Shown piece after piece: positions 43,225 to 53,676 of a stretch of 64,000 bases of DNA (the stretch's first letter is position 1; each line of letters starts with the position of its first letter). The notes beneath the pieces were generated by a model, which saw only the letters and a program-made list of their open reading frames with translations, searched no databases and was not told where the DNA came from. The DNA comes from Burkholderiales bacterium (GTDB lineage: Bacteria > Pseudomonadota > Gammaproteobacteria > Burkholderiales > UBA6910). The stretch is from NCBI GenBank assembly GCA_026005015.1, contig BPKG01000001.1:186001-250000 (forward strand), written 5' to 3'. The translations under genes were made by a program, and so were the position numbers.

Positions 43225-44472
43225 ATGCGAGACGTCTACCTCGGGCGCCAGCCCATCCTCGACATCCAGCGCCAAACTGTGGCCTACGAGCTTCTGTTCC
43301 GGAGCGCGTCGACCGGGCCGGCCGTGATCCGAGATGACTCCCTGGCCACTGCCCAGGTCATCGTGGGAGCGTTCTGCGACCTGGGTTTGCAGCAGGTGCT
43401 GGGAGCGTACAAGGGCCATATCAACGTGGGTAGCGATCTCCTGCTGAGCGACACGGTGGAGCTCCTGCCCAAGGAGTGCGCAGTGCTGGAGTTGCTGGAG
43501 ACGGTGGAGCCCGTGCCGGAAGTCCTCAAGCGCTGCGCCGAGCTCAGACGCCAGGGTTATCGCATCGCCCTGGACGATGTGGTGGAGCCGGGCGAGCGGC
43601 TGGAGCGGCTGCTCGACGTGGCAGACGTGGTCAAGGTGGACGTCAAGGCTGCTTCAGAAAGTTCCGTGCGCGCAACGGTCGAAGCGCTGCGGGGGCGGTC
43701 GGTGGTGCTGCTGGCGGAAAAAGTGGACACTCCGGAGCAGGCCGAGACATGCAGAGCCCTCGGCTTCCGATTGTTCCAAGGCTATTTCTTCGCGCGTCCA
43801 GAAATTCTTTCCAGCAAGCGGGCCGACCCGACGAAGATGGCGCTGCTGCGACTCCTGTCCCTGGTTTTGGCGGACGCAAGTCCGGCCGAGATCGAGCAGG
43901 CGCTCAAACCCCACGTGGGGCTTTCCTACAACCTACTGCGCCTGGTGAACTCGGCCGCAAGCGGCTTGCCGAGGCGCATCCATTCCTTGCGCCAGGGCAT
44001 CCTCGTCCTGGGACAGCGCCAGCTGCTGCGCTGGGTGCAGCTTCTGCTTTATACCGCCCCTGTGGCGGGGGGCAACCTGACCAATCCCTTGATCCAGCTC
44101 GTGGCCACCCGCGCCAGGCTGATGGAGTTGCTCGCCGCTCGGGAGGTGCCCGAACGACCGGAGGTGAGGGATCAGGCTTTTATGGTGGGGTTATTGTCCC
44201 TGCTGGACACTTTGCTTGGCATGCCGATGGCCGAGATCGTAGAGGAGCTGAATCTCGCCCCGGAAATTGCCGAGGCACTGCTCAAGCGCAGGGGGATGTT
44301 CGGCCGCCTGCTTGAGCTGCAGGAGTGGCTCGAATCGGGCGAGGTCGCCAAGGTGATGGCGGCGCTCAAGCAATTTACCGGCTTCAACCTAGGCGATCTC
44401 ATGCAGGACCAGCTGGAAGCGTTCAAATGGGCCCATGACCTGGGTCGAGACAGTGGCGAGAGTACAGGCTAA
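43225..44472 (+). CDS. EAL-HDOD protein (YuxH/CdgJ-like), degenerate EAL
   Basis: The product is 415 aa with an N-terminal EAL-like domain (about 1-195) and a C-terminal HDOD domain (about 200-390). The EAL motif reads VAYELLFRS and the metal-binding DDFG position reads LDDVVEPGE, so phosphodiesterase activity is doubtful; such proteins may bind c-di-GMP or act through the HDOD part. HDOD features include GLSYNLLRLVNSAASGLP and RQGILVLGQRQLLRW. A sigma-28-type promoter lies upstream and a PilZ gene follows 11 bp downstream, pointing to motility. The ATG at 43225 has no clear Shine-Dalgarno. Confidence 0.9.
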   Translation: MRDVYLGRQPILDIQRQTVAYELLFRSASTGPAVIRDDSLATAQVIVGAFCDLGLQQVLGAYKGHINVGSDLLLSDTVELLPKECAVLELLETVEPVPEVLKRCAELRRQGYRIALDDVVEPGERLERLLDVADVVKVDVKAASESSVRATVEALRGRSVVLLAEKVDTPEQAETCRALGFRLFQGYFFARPEILSSKRADPTKMALLRLLSLVLADASPAEIEQALKPHVGLSYNLLRLVNSAASGLPRRIHSLRQGILVLGQRQLLRWVQLLLYTAPVAGGNLTNPLIQLVATRARLMELLAAREVPERPEVRDQAFMVGLLSLLDTLLGMPMAEIVEELNLAPEIAEALLKRRGMFGRLLELQEWLESGEVAKVMAALKQFTGFNLGDLMQDQLEAFKWAHDLGRDSGESTG

Positions 44473-44483
44473 GGAGTGGTAAA

Positions 44484-45398
44484 GTGGGAAATGGCATGGT
44501 CGCTGGGCTCGTGGCGGTCGAACCTCAAGATCTCGAGTCGGGGCAGCCACTGCCTTTTTGTGTATACGATGAGAGCGGACGATTGATTCTCGAACGGGGA
44601 GAGGTGGTTGCCAGCCGGGAGCTTGCGCGACTGTTGGTTGCCTGTCGCGCGAAGCGGGATTTGGTCCCGGAGGCTGCGCCGCCGAGAGCTGAAACGGCAC
44701 TCTCCAACGCTCGGGATGACCAGGCGGCTGCCCGTCGCTTGTTCCAAGCCATGGGGCTGCGTCCCGGAGACCGGCTGCAACTCGAGTTGCCGCGACCCCT
44801 GGGGGCGCGACGGGTGGTGGTGCGCCTAATCGGCTATCGGGAAGGGCAGGCCTTACTCGTGACATCACCCCTGCAGGAGGGAGGGTGTGTATCTTTGCTG
44901 GAAGGCGAGCAGGTACGCGTGCGGCTGTTCACCGGACGGCGGGCTTACGGCTTCGAGAGCTTTGTCGAGCGAGCGTGTCTACAGGGATTGGAGTGCCTCC
45001 AACTATCTTTTCCGACGCATGTTCAAGCGGTGAATGTGCGCAAGGCTCCACGGGTCAAGACTTGCATCGTGGCAAGCTTACGTCCCGAGGATGCCGAGGC
45101 GTCCGCATCCGCCTCGGCCGCGCTGATCGTCAACTTAAGCACGACCGGGGCCGCGGTGGTGACTTGCCGAGAGGTTGCCGCCAAGGAGGGTTGGGTGAAG
45201 CTGTCTTTCACCTTGCGCCTAGAGGAGGCTGCGGTGGCGATCGAGACCAGAGCGCTCGTTCGGTCGGTCAATTCGGATCCGGCCACGGGCGGGTTTCGTC
45301 TCGGGCTGCAATTCGACCGGCTAGAGGATCAGCAGCATCTGACGCTCAAGGCGTACGTGCTGGAGCAGCTGTATGAGGACCCCTCAAGTGTCGTTTGA
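44484..45398 (+). CDS. PilZ-domain protein, second YcgR-like flagellar brake
   Basis: The product is 304 aa. An N-terminal region (1-80) of unclear type is followed by a PilZN-like domain (about 90-175) and a PilZ domain with VRKAPRVKT (RxxxR) and VNLSTTGAAV (NxSxxG), both intact. c-di-GMP binding is expected. The GTG at 44484 follows AAGGAG by 7 bp; an ATG two codons later is also possible. It shares a transcript with the EAL-HDOD gene. Compared with the PilZ gene at 28780 it carries an extra N-terminal segment. Confidence 0.85.
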   Translation: MGNGMVAGLVAVEPQDLESGQPLPFCVYDESGRLILERGEVVASRELARLLVACRAKRDLVPEAAPPRAETALSNARDDQAAARRLFQAMGLRPGDRLQLELPRPLGARRVVVRLIGYREGQALLVTSPLQEGGCVSLLEGEQVRVRLFTGRRAYGFESFVERACLQGLECLQLSFPTHVQAVNVRKAPRVKTCIVASLRPEDAEASASASAALIVNLSTTGAAVVTCREVAAKEGWVKLSFTLRLEEAAVAIETRALVRSVNSDPATGGFRLGLQFDRLEDQQHLTLKAYVLEQLYEDPSSVV

Positions 45399-45508
45399 AA
45401 GGGAGGCCAGCCTCGCCGACCGCCAAACTCCTTTTATCTGAACAGCGATCGATTGTTCGTGTCCACGGCACCGGCTGGCTTTTCTGTACGCCTCCCCGGA
45501 GCGGCCCA

Positions 45509-46564
45509 CTAGTAGAGAACTTCCACCGAAAATCCCCGGCGCGCGAGCAGGGTGGGAACGCCCCGCTCCCCATAGAGGTGCAGCGCGCCGAAGGCGGCGA
45601 AGACGCTGCCCTGGGCGATGAGGGGCGCCAGGCGCTCGGCCATGCGCTCGTTGCGGTCGTACAAGAGGCGGCGCAGGAACAGCTCGTTATGGGGCCGGAG
45701 GTCTCCGTCGTCCCCCAGAGCCTGGGCGTTGAGCCGCCACAGGGCCTCCCCGGCCAGCGCGGCAAGATCGCCGCCGGTCACGCCCCAGTGGGCCAGAATG
45801 GGGCGCTGCTCCGTCTTGGGAAGTTGGGCGACTTCCTTGATCAACTGGGCGCCTTCGCCTTCGTTGGCAACGAGCACGATCGCCTCGGCGCCCGCCTGTG
45901 CCAGACTCCGGTACTTGGGCGCGAGGGGCTTTTCGTCCCAGTTGAACCAATGGATGCCGACGCTGTGAATGCGAGCGCTTTCGGAAAGATAGGTCTCGAT
46001 AGCGCCCTGGTTGCTCCTGCCCCAACTCGTGTTGGGAAGGAGGAAACCTACGCGCCGGAAGCCGCGGTTCTCGGCATGCCCGAGGAGGCTGGCGATCGCC
46101 CAGCGGTCCCGAAGGGAGAGGCGGAACACGTAGTTGGGGTCATAGCCGTTGTCGATGATGTTGTCGGCGGCCGCCCAGGGATTTAGCACGATGAGCTTGT
46201 GTTCGCGGATCAAGGGTAGCACCTCCAGGACCGTCGGGCTGAACTTGCCGCAGAACACGGCGACCAGGTCCGGCACCTTCAGGAGGTCCAGGAGATTGGC
46301 GCGGGCACGGGCCGGGATGGAGCGGTTGTCCCGTACCAGCAGCTTCAATGGCCGGCCGCCGAGGACGCCGCCCGCCGCGTTGATCTCCTCGATGGCGATC
46401 TCGATGCCCTGCTGAATGGCCTGGGCAGAGGTGCTGGTCCTGTGGCCGAATTCCGCGTCCAGGCCGATGAATACGGGGGGCCGCTCGGAGGCCAGGGATA
46501 GGCCGGAGAAAAGGAAAACGAAAAATAGCCCGCTGAGGGCTTTCGACCATCGGAGGTCAACCAT
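45509..46564 (-). CDS. Chimeric periplasmic binding protein with a TraB/GumN C-terminus
   Basis: The product is 351 aa. A signal peptide (KALSGLFFVFLFSGLSLASE) leads into a Peripla_BP_6/LivJ-type domain: FGHRTSTSAQAIQQGIEIAI, INAAGGVLGGRPLKLLVRDN, then VGFLLPNTSWGRSNQGA. The family normally runs about 380 residues, but after about residue 273 the sequence switches in frame to the last 77 residues of the TraB/GumN protein encoded at 54756-55679 (LWRLNAQALGDDGDL onward). The DNA of that tail is a perfect 230-bp copy. The binding-protein fold is therefore incomplete and function is doubtful. The true downstream half and any partner transporter genes are absent. Confidence 0.75.
   Translation of the reverse strand: MVDLRWSKALSGLFFVFLFSGLSLASERPPVFIGLDAEFGHRTSTSAQAIQQGIEIAIEEINAAGGVLGGRPLKLLVRDNRSIPARARANLLDLLKVPDLVAVFCGKFSPTVLEVLPLIREHKLIVLNPWAAADNIIDNGYDPNYVFRLSLRDRWAIASLLGHAENRGFRRVGFLLPNTSWGRSNQGAIETYLSESARIHSVGIHWFNWDEKPLAPKYRSLAQAGAEAIVLVANEGEGAQLIKEVAQLPKTEQRPILAHWGVTGGDLAALAGEALWRLNAQALGDDGDLRPHNELFLRRLLYDRNERMAERLAPLIAQGSVFAAFGALHLYGERGVPTLLARRGFSVEVLY
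45520..45749. repeat. 230-bp direct repeat, copy A
   Basis: Identical over its whole length to 54767-54996, same orientation, offset 9247 bp. It codes the C-terminal tail of the chimeric binding protein. Flanks on both sides are unrelated to those of copy B except for the few codons before the stop, which differ (VLY versus AVY). Confidence 0.95.
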
Positions 46565-47090
46565 ACTTATCTCCCATAAGTGGTGAGGCGCAACGGCCTG
46601 AGCAGAAAGGGACCTGAATCGGAACCGGTCGCCCGCGGCAGTCGCCGGGGTCGAGCCCGTGCCTGGATTCGACGGTCCCGCTGTCATAAGGCGCAAGCCT
46701 CGCCGACCAGCGAGTTTCCGTTCCCGCTCTTCGATCGAAGTTATTCTTTTAGCCGCGAATCGTCCCCGAACCGGTTGGGCGAACGACTTTTTTTTCGAGG
46801 AAACCGCTACTCGAGAGGGCACGAACCATGCCATGCGGTCGCTGCCCGGTTTCGTTGGTGGGCGCAGCCACTGCCTGCCTTAACCGGTGGAATGAAAAGG
46901 CTTTTCGTTCAGGCTTGCGGCGGAAGGCGTCGGTCTCGGGGATGGAGGAGGAAACCCGCCGTTGGGTAAAAAACAGGGGTGTCGAGATCTGGACGGTGCG
47001 GAAAGTCAACGCTTTCTTGGTTCGCGCATAACCGTAGCTAGATACTGCCCGCCAGTTTGCTGAACCACGGTTTTGAAGGTTTGTCGCTCA
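46565..47090. other. 526-bp region without a recognisable gene
   Basis: The gap lies between the chimeric binding protein gene and the TRAP large-subunit stop. None of its frames resembles a known protein. It contains a T8 run near 46789-46796 and no clear terminator, although it should hold the promoter of the binding protein and the end of the TRAP operon. Confidence 0.6.
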
Positions 47091-48365
47091 TTAGCGGTTT
47101 CCGATCGCCCACAGGGACAGGGCGGGGACGAAGGCCACGACGGCCGAGATGATGATCATCCCTATCACGAAGGGCACCGCGCGGCGGGCGATGGCCATGA
47201 TAGGCTGGCCGGTGAGCCCCGACATCACGAAAAGGTTGAGCCCCATGGGCGGCGTGATGAACCCCAGGCCCAGAGAGGTGATCATGAACACGCAGAAATG
47301 GATGTCGTTCATGCCGATGGCCTTAGCCACGGGGTGCAGCAGGGGCGCCAGGATCACGATGTTGGGCGTGGTTTCCATTAACATGCCGGCGACGATGAAG
47401 ATCGCGAGCATCACGACCCGTAGGGCCACGGTATCGTCGGTGATGGAGGTGAGCGTCTGGACGAAGGTTTGCGGGACGTCCAGCACGGTGAGGGCCTGGG
47501 CGAAGAGCATCGCCACCGCGATGATGGGCAGGATCACGCCATTCACCCGGGCGGAGGTCTCCAACATGGCCGGAAAATCGCGCAGCGTGATGGTGCGCTG
47601 GACCAGACCGACTGCCAGCGCCACCGCCACGGCCACCGCCGCGGACTCGGTCGGCGTGAAGATGCCGCTGTAGATCCCACTAAGGATGATGACTGGCACG
47701 GCCAGCGCCCACTTGGCGTCGTTGAGGGTCCGCAACCAGCGGCGCCAGGAGAAGGGCTGGCGGGAGTTCTCATAGCCCTTCAGGCGGTTGACGATGGTGT
47801 TGGTGATGACGACCCCGAGCAGCACCAGCACGCCGGGGATGGCCGCGGCGACGAACAGGGTGGCCGAGGAGATCCCTAGTACCAGGCCGATGATAATGTA
47901 GGCGATGGATGGCGGGATCAGGATACCGGTGCAGGCGCCCGCCGCCACCAGGGCGCAGGCGTAAGGCTTCGGGTAGCCCCGCTCTACCAGCCGGTCCATG
48001 GTGATGCGGCCGATGGCCGCCGCGTCCGCCGCATCCGAGCCGGAAATGCAGGCAAAGAGGCCGCAGCCCAGGACGGTGGAGGTGCCGAAGCCCGAGCGGA
48101 ACGATCCGGTGCTGGCCTCGGCGAAGTCCAGCAGCTTGTACGCCAGGCCCGAGCGCACCATCACGTCTCCGGTCAGCACGAACAGCGGGATAGCGATCAA
48201 GGCGAAGGAGTCCACCCCCTCGAACAGGGCTTCTCCCAGGAGCGATAGGGGCAGCGCCCCGGTCGCCAAGAGCAGCGCTACGGTGCCCAGCCCCAGGGCT
48301 ATCCAGAACGGCACCGCCAGGGCGAAGAGCAGCAAGACCAGCAGCAGGGAGAGCGTTACTGCCAC
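47091..48365 (-). CDS. TRAP transporter large membrane subunit (DctM family)
   Basis: DctM is the ion-coupled transport subunit of TRAP carriers. The product is 424 aa with about 12 membrane segments. Conserved elements are FALIAIPLFVLTGDVM, GCGLFACISGSDAADAAAIG, AAGACTGILIPPSIAYIIIG and TSLGLGFITPPMGLNLFV. The start is a GTG at 48365, 9 bp after the small subunit. It ends the seven-gene operon from the HisD-like gene; by context the substrate is probably 2,3-dihydroxypropane-1-sulfonate or another small hydroxy-acid/sulfonate. Confidence 0.93.
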   Translation of the reverse strand: MAVTLSLLLVLLLFALAVPFWIALGLGTVALLLATGALPLSLLGEALFEGVDSFALIAIPLFVLTGDVMVRSGLAYKLLDFAEASTGSFRSGFGTSTVLGCGLFACISGSDAADAAAIGRITMDRLVERGYPKPYACALVAAGACTGILIPPSIAYIIIGLVLGISSATLFVAAAIPGVLVLLGVVITNTIVNRLKGYENSRQPFSWRRWLRTLNDAKWALAVPVIILSGIYSGIFTPTESAAVAVAVALAVGLVQRTITLRDFPAMLETSARVNGVILPIIAVAMLFAQALTVLDVPQTFVQTLTSITDDTVALRVVMLAIFIVAGMLMETTPNIVILAPLLHPVAKAIGMNDIHFCVFMITSLGLGFITPPMGLNLFVMSGLTGQPIMAIARRAVPFVIGMIIISAVVAFVPALSLWAIGNR

Positions 48366-48374
48366 GGGCGGCCC

Positions 48375-48890
48375 TTAGTCGAAGAGCAGCTTGCCGCCGC
48401 GGGCTTCCTGGCCGGCGCGCAGGTCGCGGATGTCCCGCGCCGCCGACTGAACCAGCCGCACCATCATCAGCGTGAAGCCTACGGGGATGGCCGCCTCGAA
48501 CCAGGCCTTGCTGATGCGCAGCGCATACGACCGGGCGTCGAACTGGATCAGCGTGCCGATGGTGTGCAGCGACCAGTAGAGGGCGAAGCAGGCGAAGACG
48601 AAGGTGGCGATCTCACCGAACAGGTAGATGTAGCCGTGCAGCCGCTTCGGCACCGCGTGAAGCAGCACGTCGAAGCGGATGTGGGCCCGCTCCTTGACGG
48701 CGTAGGAGGCGCCCACCCAGCCCAGGTAGATGAAGGCGTAGCGGGCCACCTCTTCGCCCCAAAGGGAGGAATAGCTCAAGACGAAGCGGCGGAAGACTTC
48801 CGTGACGATGACGAACACGATAGTGCAGTAAAACACCAGCATGAGGTAACGCTCGGCGTTGCGGTCGAGCCTGCGGAGGAATTCGCGCAT
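48375..48890 (-). CDS. TRAP transporter small membrane subunit (DctQ family)
   Basis: The product is 171 aa with four membrane helices, including LMLVFYCTIVFVIVTEVFRR and ARYAFIYLGWVGASYAVKER, a typical DctQ segment followed by AHIRFDVLL. It pairs with the large subunit 9 bp downstream. The ATG at 48890 has GAGCGAGG before it. Confidence 0.92.
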   Translation of the reverse strand: MREFLRRLDRNAERYLMLVFYCTIVFVIVTEVFRRFVLSYSSLWGEEVARYAFIYLGWVGASYAVKERAHIRFDVLLHAVPKRLHGYIYLFGEIATFVFACFALYWSLHTIGTLIQFDARSYALRISKAWFEAAIPVGFTLMMVRLVQSAARDIRDLRAGQEARGGKLLFD

Positions 48891-48950
48891 ACCTCGCTCC
48901 AGGAGGTGCAGGGAGCGGGCGGGAGTGGATGCCGCCCGCCCGCGGGCTTG

Positions 48951-50111
48951 TCAGGCCAAGTGGTCGTCGACCTTGAGCTTGCCCTGGGTGTTGGCGGCGG
49001 TTTTGAGCTTCTCGAATACGTCGATAGAACCGGCGAGTTCCTTCTTGAACTCGTTCCACTCTGGCCGCTGCTCGCCGCAAGCCTGCACCCACTGATTCAT
49101 CTCCGAGGCCGAGGGCCTATAGAACTTCACCCCCGCCTTGCCCATGGCCTCCATGGCGTTCTTGCGGCACACGGGGATCTGGGCGAAAGAGGCCGCCTGG
49201 GTCTGCTCGGAAGCTTCGTCGAACTTGACCTGCAAGTCCTTGGGCAGGGTGTTGAACCATTGCAGGTTGCAGGCGAACATCTGAGCGTCCGGCACGGAGT
49301 CGACCATGGTGATCGCTTCCAGGGTGTCGATGAAGCCGAAGGTATAAAGGGCTCCGATGGCCGGATCGAGGCCGTCAGCCACGCCCTGCTTGAGCGCCGT
49401 GGGGGTCTCGCCCCAGGGGACTATGGTGGGATTCGCGCCGGCAAGCTGGTAGAACCTGGCGAGCAGCTTGGAAGGGGGGATGCGCATCTTCATGCCGCGC
49501 ATGTCCTCCGGGGTCTTCACGACCTTGCCGAAGCCGCGCCGCACGGCCACCGTGCGCGGATCCACCGTGTAATAGAACATGGGCCGGTAGTTTTTGGCGG
49601 CGACGCGAGGGTTCACCTCGTCGGCCCACGCCTTGGAAGTCACCAGGTTGGCGAATTTCTGGTTCTCACCGCACCAGAAGGGGATGTTGACCAAGTCCAC
49701 AACCGGGGCGAAGGGGGAGAAGTTGGAGAGAGAAATCGCGCCACCGTGGACCGTGCCGCCCTGGATTTTCTGTCCCAGGGCAGCGCCGATCCCAAGCTGT
49801 CCGGCGGGGTACAGCTTCACATATACCGCGCCGCCGGTGGCCTTTTCCACGTTCTCCTTAAACGTTTCCTGCATGATGGGATAGGTCTCGTAGGCTCCGA
49901 GCTTGTACTCGGTGGCGAACGTCATGGTAAACCTAGCCGCCTTCTGTTTAGCCGCTTCGTCCTGGGCGGCGAGGGCTACCTCGGGCTCCGACCACAGATA
50001 ACCACCGGTGGCGGCCAGCACCGCGGTGGTGAAGCCATACCGGACGGCCACGTCCAGGAAGCGGCGCCGCTCGTGGGATTGCAGCGCTTCGGATGGTTGC
50101 TTTCGCGACAT
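48951..50111 (-). CDS. TRAP transporter substrate-binding protein (DctP family), Tat-exported
   Basis: The product is 386 aa. The N-terminus has a twin-arginine signal (HERRRFLDVAVRYGF) rather than a Sec signal, suggesting export of a folded protein. DctP features include FKENVEKATGGAVYVKLYPA, GQLGIGAALGQKIQGGTVHG and MRGMKMRIPPSKLLARFYQL, the latter carrying the conserved ligand-binding Arg. The ATG at 50111 follows GAGGAGGAG and replaces the in-frame start at 50147. It lies before the DctQ/DctM genes in the same operon. Confidence 0.93.
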   Translation of the reverse strand: MSRKQPSEALQSHERRRFLDVAVRYGFTTAVLAATGGYLWSEPEVALAAQDEAAKQKAARFTMTFATEYKLGAYETYPIMQETFKENVEKATGGAVYVKLYPAGQLGIGAALGQKIQGGTVHGGAISLSNFSPFAPVVDLVNIPFWCGENQKFANLVTSKAWADEVNPRVAAKNYRPMFYYTVDPRTVAVRRGFGKVVKTPEDMRGMKMRIPPSKLLARFYQLAGANPTIVPWGETPTALKQGVADGLDPAIGALYTFGFIDTLEAITMVDSVPDAQMFACNLQWFNTLPKDLQVKFDEASEQTQAASFAQIPVCRKNAMEAMGKAGVKFYRPSASEMNQWVQACGEQRPEWNEFKKELAGSIDVFEKLKTAANTQGKLKVDDHLA

Positions 50112-50148
50112 GGTACTCCTCCTCTTTTGGTTCACGTCGAATTTCACG

Positions 50149-50397
50149 CTACGGCGCTTCGGACGCCCTGTCCTCGAGGCAGAACAGGCCCGTCACGAAA
50201 CACAACATACCGGTCAGCACCAGCAGAAACTCCCCCACGTCGCCGATGCGAGGAAGCGCCCAGCCGAGCCGGGTGGCCGCGAGCCCAGCGAGGACGTTGA
50301 GCGCGTAGGCGAGCAGGAAGCCTGCGGAGAGCCAGAAGAAAACCCGGCCGCCGTTACGCGCTGCGCTCGCCATGGCTCGTGGCGTCGTTTCCGCCAT
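50149..50397 (-). CDS. Small membrane protein of the TRAP operon
   Basis: The product is 82 aa with two predicted membrane helices (VFFWLSAGFLLAYALNVLAG and FLLVLTGMLCFVTGLFCLED) and a short basic N-terminus. It is not recognised as any named family. It sits between the dehydrogenase and binding-protein genes, so it may be an accessory component of the uptake system. The spacing (10 bp and 37 bp) supports operon membership. Confidence 0.7.
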   Translation of the reverse strand: MAETTPRAMASAARNGGRVFFWLSAGFLLAYALNVLAGLAATRLGWALPRIGDVGEFLLVLTGMLCFVTGLFCLEDRASEAP

Positions 50398-50407
50398 TTT
50401 TCCGCGT

Positions 50408-51400
50408 TCAGTGGGGAGACAGCACGATCTTGGCGGCGGCCGCCCGTCCTTGGTCCAGCTCGGCGAATGCTCGCGGGCCGTCCTGGAGAGGCCGCACCTC
50501 GACCCAATCCAGATCCCCGAATACGCCGCGATGCAAGGCGTCTACGGCCGCGCGCAGGTCCGCCGTGGAGTAGGTATATGTGCCGATCAGGCTGACCTCG
50601 GATAGGGTGAGCTTGCGCATGTCAATCTCGCTCGCCCAGTCCTGGAGCCCGATATGCATCACGACTCCCCCGGGCGTTACCGCCTTGAGGGCGGCCTCCC
50701 GGGTGGCCTTACCCCCTACTGCGTCGACTACCAGCGTCGCCGAGTTCTCCGCAATGCTGGTTGCGAGGGGATCGAAAACTTGAGCCGCGCCGGTCTTTCC
50801 GGCCGAGGCGCGGCGAAGGCGATTGGTCTCGGCGAGCCGAATATCGCGGCAACCGTAGGCGCGTAGCAGGAGGGCGCAGAGGAGCCCGATGGCGCCGCCG
50901 CCGATCACCAGCACGTCCGCTTCGGGCAGCGGCCGGGCGAGGGCTCGCATAGCCATGCCCACCGCGTGCAATGCTGTGGCGGCGGGCTCGGTGAGCGCCG
51001 CCCGCTTGGGATCCATGTCCTGCGGAATGGAGATCAGGCACGAGGCGGGGATTGCCATGCGCTCGGCAAAGCCTCCGGGTCGGGTCATGCCGATCATGGC
51101 GCGATGGGCGCACAGGTTGTTGCGGCCTTGCACGCAGTAGTCGCAGCGGCCGCAGGTGATGAGCGGATTGACCGTGACGCGCTGTCCTTTCCCGGGTCCC
51201 TCGAGGATGGTGGCGGCCAGCTCGTGACCCAGGATGAGGGGCGGGACCCGGCGGGGATCGTGGCCGTGATAGGCGTGCATGTCGGAGCCGCAGATGCCCA
51301 CGGCATCGATCCCGAGCAGCACCTCGCCCGTCCCTACAGAGGGCTCCGGCTCGTCCCGGTAGACCACCTGGTTCGGCGCGGTGTAGACCAGAGCTTTCAC
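50408..51400 (-). CDS. Zinc-dependent alcohol dehydrogenase, HpsP-like
   Basis: The product is 330 aa of the medium-chain dehydrogenase family. Catalytic zinc ligands are in GICGSDMHAYHG and ILGHELAATI, structural zinc Cys in CGRCDYCVQGRNNLC, and the NAD fold in VLVIGGGAIGLLCALLL. The GTG at 51400 has GAGAGGAG at good spacing; an ATG at 51427 overlapping the SDR stop would add nine residues. By analogy with the characterised hps cluster it would interconvert DHPS enantiomers together with the SDR; a different polyol substrate is possible. Confidence 0.85.
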   Translation of the reverse strand: MKALVYTAPNQVVYRDEPEPSVGTGEVLLGIDAVGICGSDMHAYHGHDPRRVPPLILGHELAATILEGPGKGQRVTVNPLITCGRCDYCVQGRNNLCAHRAMIGMTRPGGFAERMAIPASCLISIPQDMDPKRAALTEPAATALHAVGMAMRALARPLPEADVLVIGGGAIGLLCALLLRAYGCRDIRLAETNRLRRASAGKTGAAQVFDPLATSIAENSATLVVDAVGGKATREAALKAVTPGGVVMHIGLQDWASEIDMRKLTLSEVSLIGTYTYSTADLRAAVDALHRGVFGDLDWVEVRPLQDGPRAFAELDQGRAAAAKIVLSPH

Positions 51401-51423
51401 GGGCAAGGCTCCTCTCGTATCGA

Positions 51424-52193
51424 TCATCCGGCGGAAAAGCCGCCGTCCACGAAAATGATTTGTCCGGTCACATAGTCGGAAGCGGGGCTTGCCAGGAAGA
51501 TGGCGGTGCCGGCCAGATCCTCCAGTCGCCCGTTTCTACCGATGAAAGTGCGCTGGGCCATGGCCCGGGCGCGCTGCGGGTCGCCGAACACGGGCGCGGT
51601 GAGCGGCGTTTCGAAAAACCCCGGCGCGATGGCGTTGGCGTTCACGCCGTGGCGGGACCAGGCCTCCGCCTGGGCGCGAGTGAGCTGGGCGATGCCGCCC
51701 TTGGAAGCCCCGTAGGGGCCGCTATTGCCGAACGCCCGCACCGACTGCAGCGAGGCGATGTTGATGATGCGGCCCCAGCCTTTCTCGATCATGGCGGGTG
51801 CGAGTTTTTGCGCCAGGAAGAAGGGCGCCTCCAGGTTGATCTTGAGGGTGAGGTCCCAGTCGGCTTCGGTGATTTCCAGCATGGGCCGCCGGATATTGAC
51901 GCCGGCGGCGGAAACCAGGATGTCTGGCGGACCGAAGAACGAGGCTGCCCTGGCGGCTCCGGCGTACAGCTCGGCGCGCACCGCGAGGTCGCACGGCACG
52001 CAGGCCGCGTCGCCGCCCAGCGCCTCTACACGCCCGCGGGTCTCGTCCAGCTCCGCCGCCCGACGCGCCATCAAGACCACCCGAGCGCCCGCCTGGGCCA
52101 GCGCCAGGGCAATGGCCTGGCCGATGCCGGAGCTCGCGCCGGTGACCAGGGCGACCTTGCCCTCGAGGGAGAACAACCGTCGGATCAGGGACA

Positions 52194-52194
<1 letters not shown>
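51424..52194 (-). CDS. Short-chain dehydrogenase, HpsO-like
   Basis: The product is 256 aa, a classical SDR: cofactor motif VTGASSGIGQAIAL, NNAG-equivalent VSAAGVNIRRP, catalytic Ser in NIASLQSV, YGASKGG with the Tyr-Lys pair, and the C-terminal VTGQIIFVDGGFSAG. All catalytic residues are present. The ATG overlaps the stop of the HisD-like gene by one base (TGATG). In the hps pathway the partner dehydrogenases racemise DHPS before oxidation by the HisD-like enzyme. Confidence 0.87.
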
Positions 52195-53560
<1,366 letters not shown>

Positions 53561-53641
53561 GTCAAAAATATAGGAATTTCTATACAATATAAAAAAACAA
53601 TGTATTATTGATAGGAGTCACTTATCGAGAAGGTAGTTGAT

Positions 53642-53655
53642 TGTAATCGATATCA
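53642..53655. promoter_or_regulatory. LacI-family operator 2
   Basis: TGTAATCGATATCA repeats the left half of operator 1 (TGTAATCGAT) with an imperfect right half. It lies 21 bp before the LacI gene and 126 bp from operator 1, suggesting autoregulation or looping. Confidence 0.65.
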
Positions 53656-53676
53656 TAAAATGCTGAACAAACCTCA

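Noticed and set aside
46580-47031. Small plus-strand frames in the gap before the binding protein gene
   Set aside because: They are Arg/Ser/Gly-rich, overlap each other in different frames and match no family.
48564-50300. 578-codon open frame on the plus strand opposite the TRAP genes
   Set aside because: It is antisense to DctQ and DctP with their conserved motifs; composition is His/Gly/Arg-rich as in a shadow frame.
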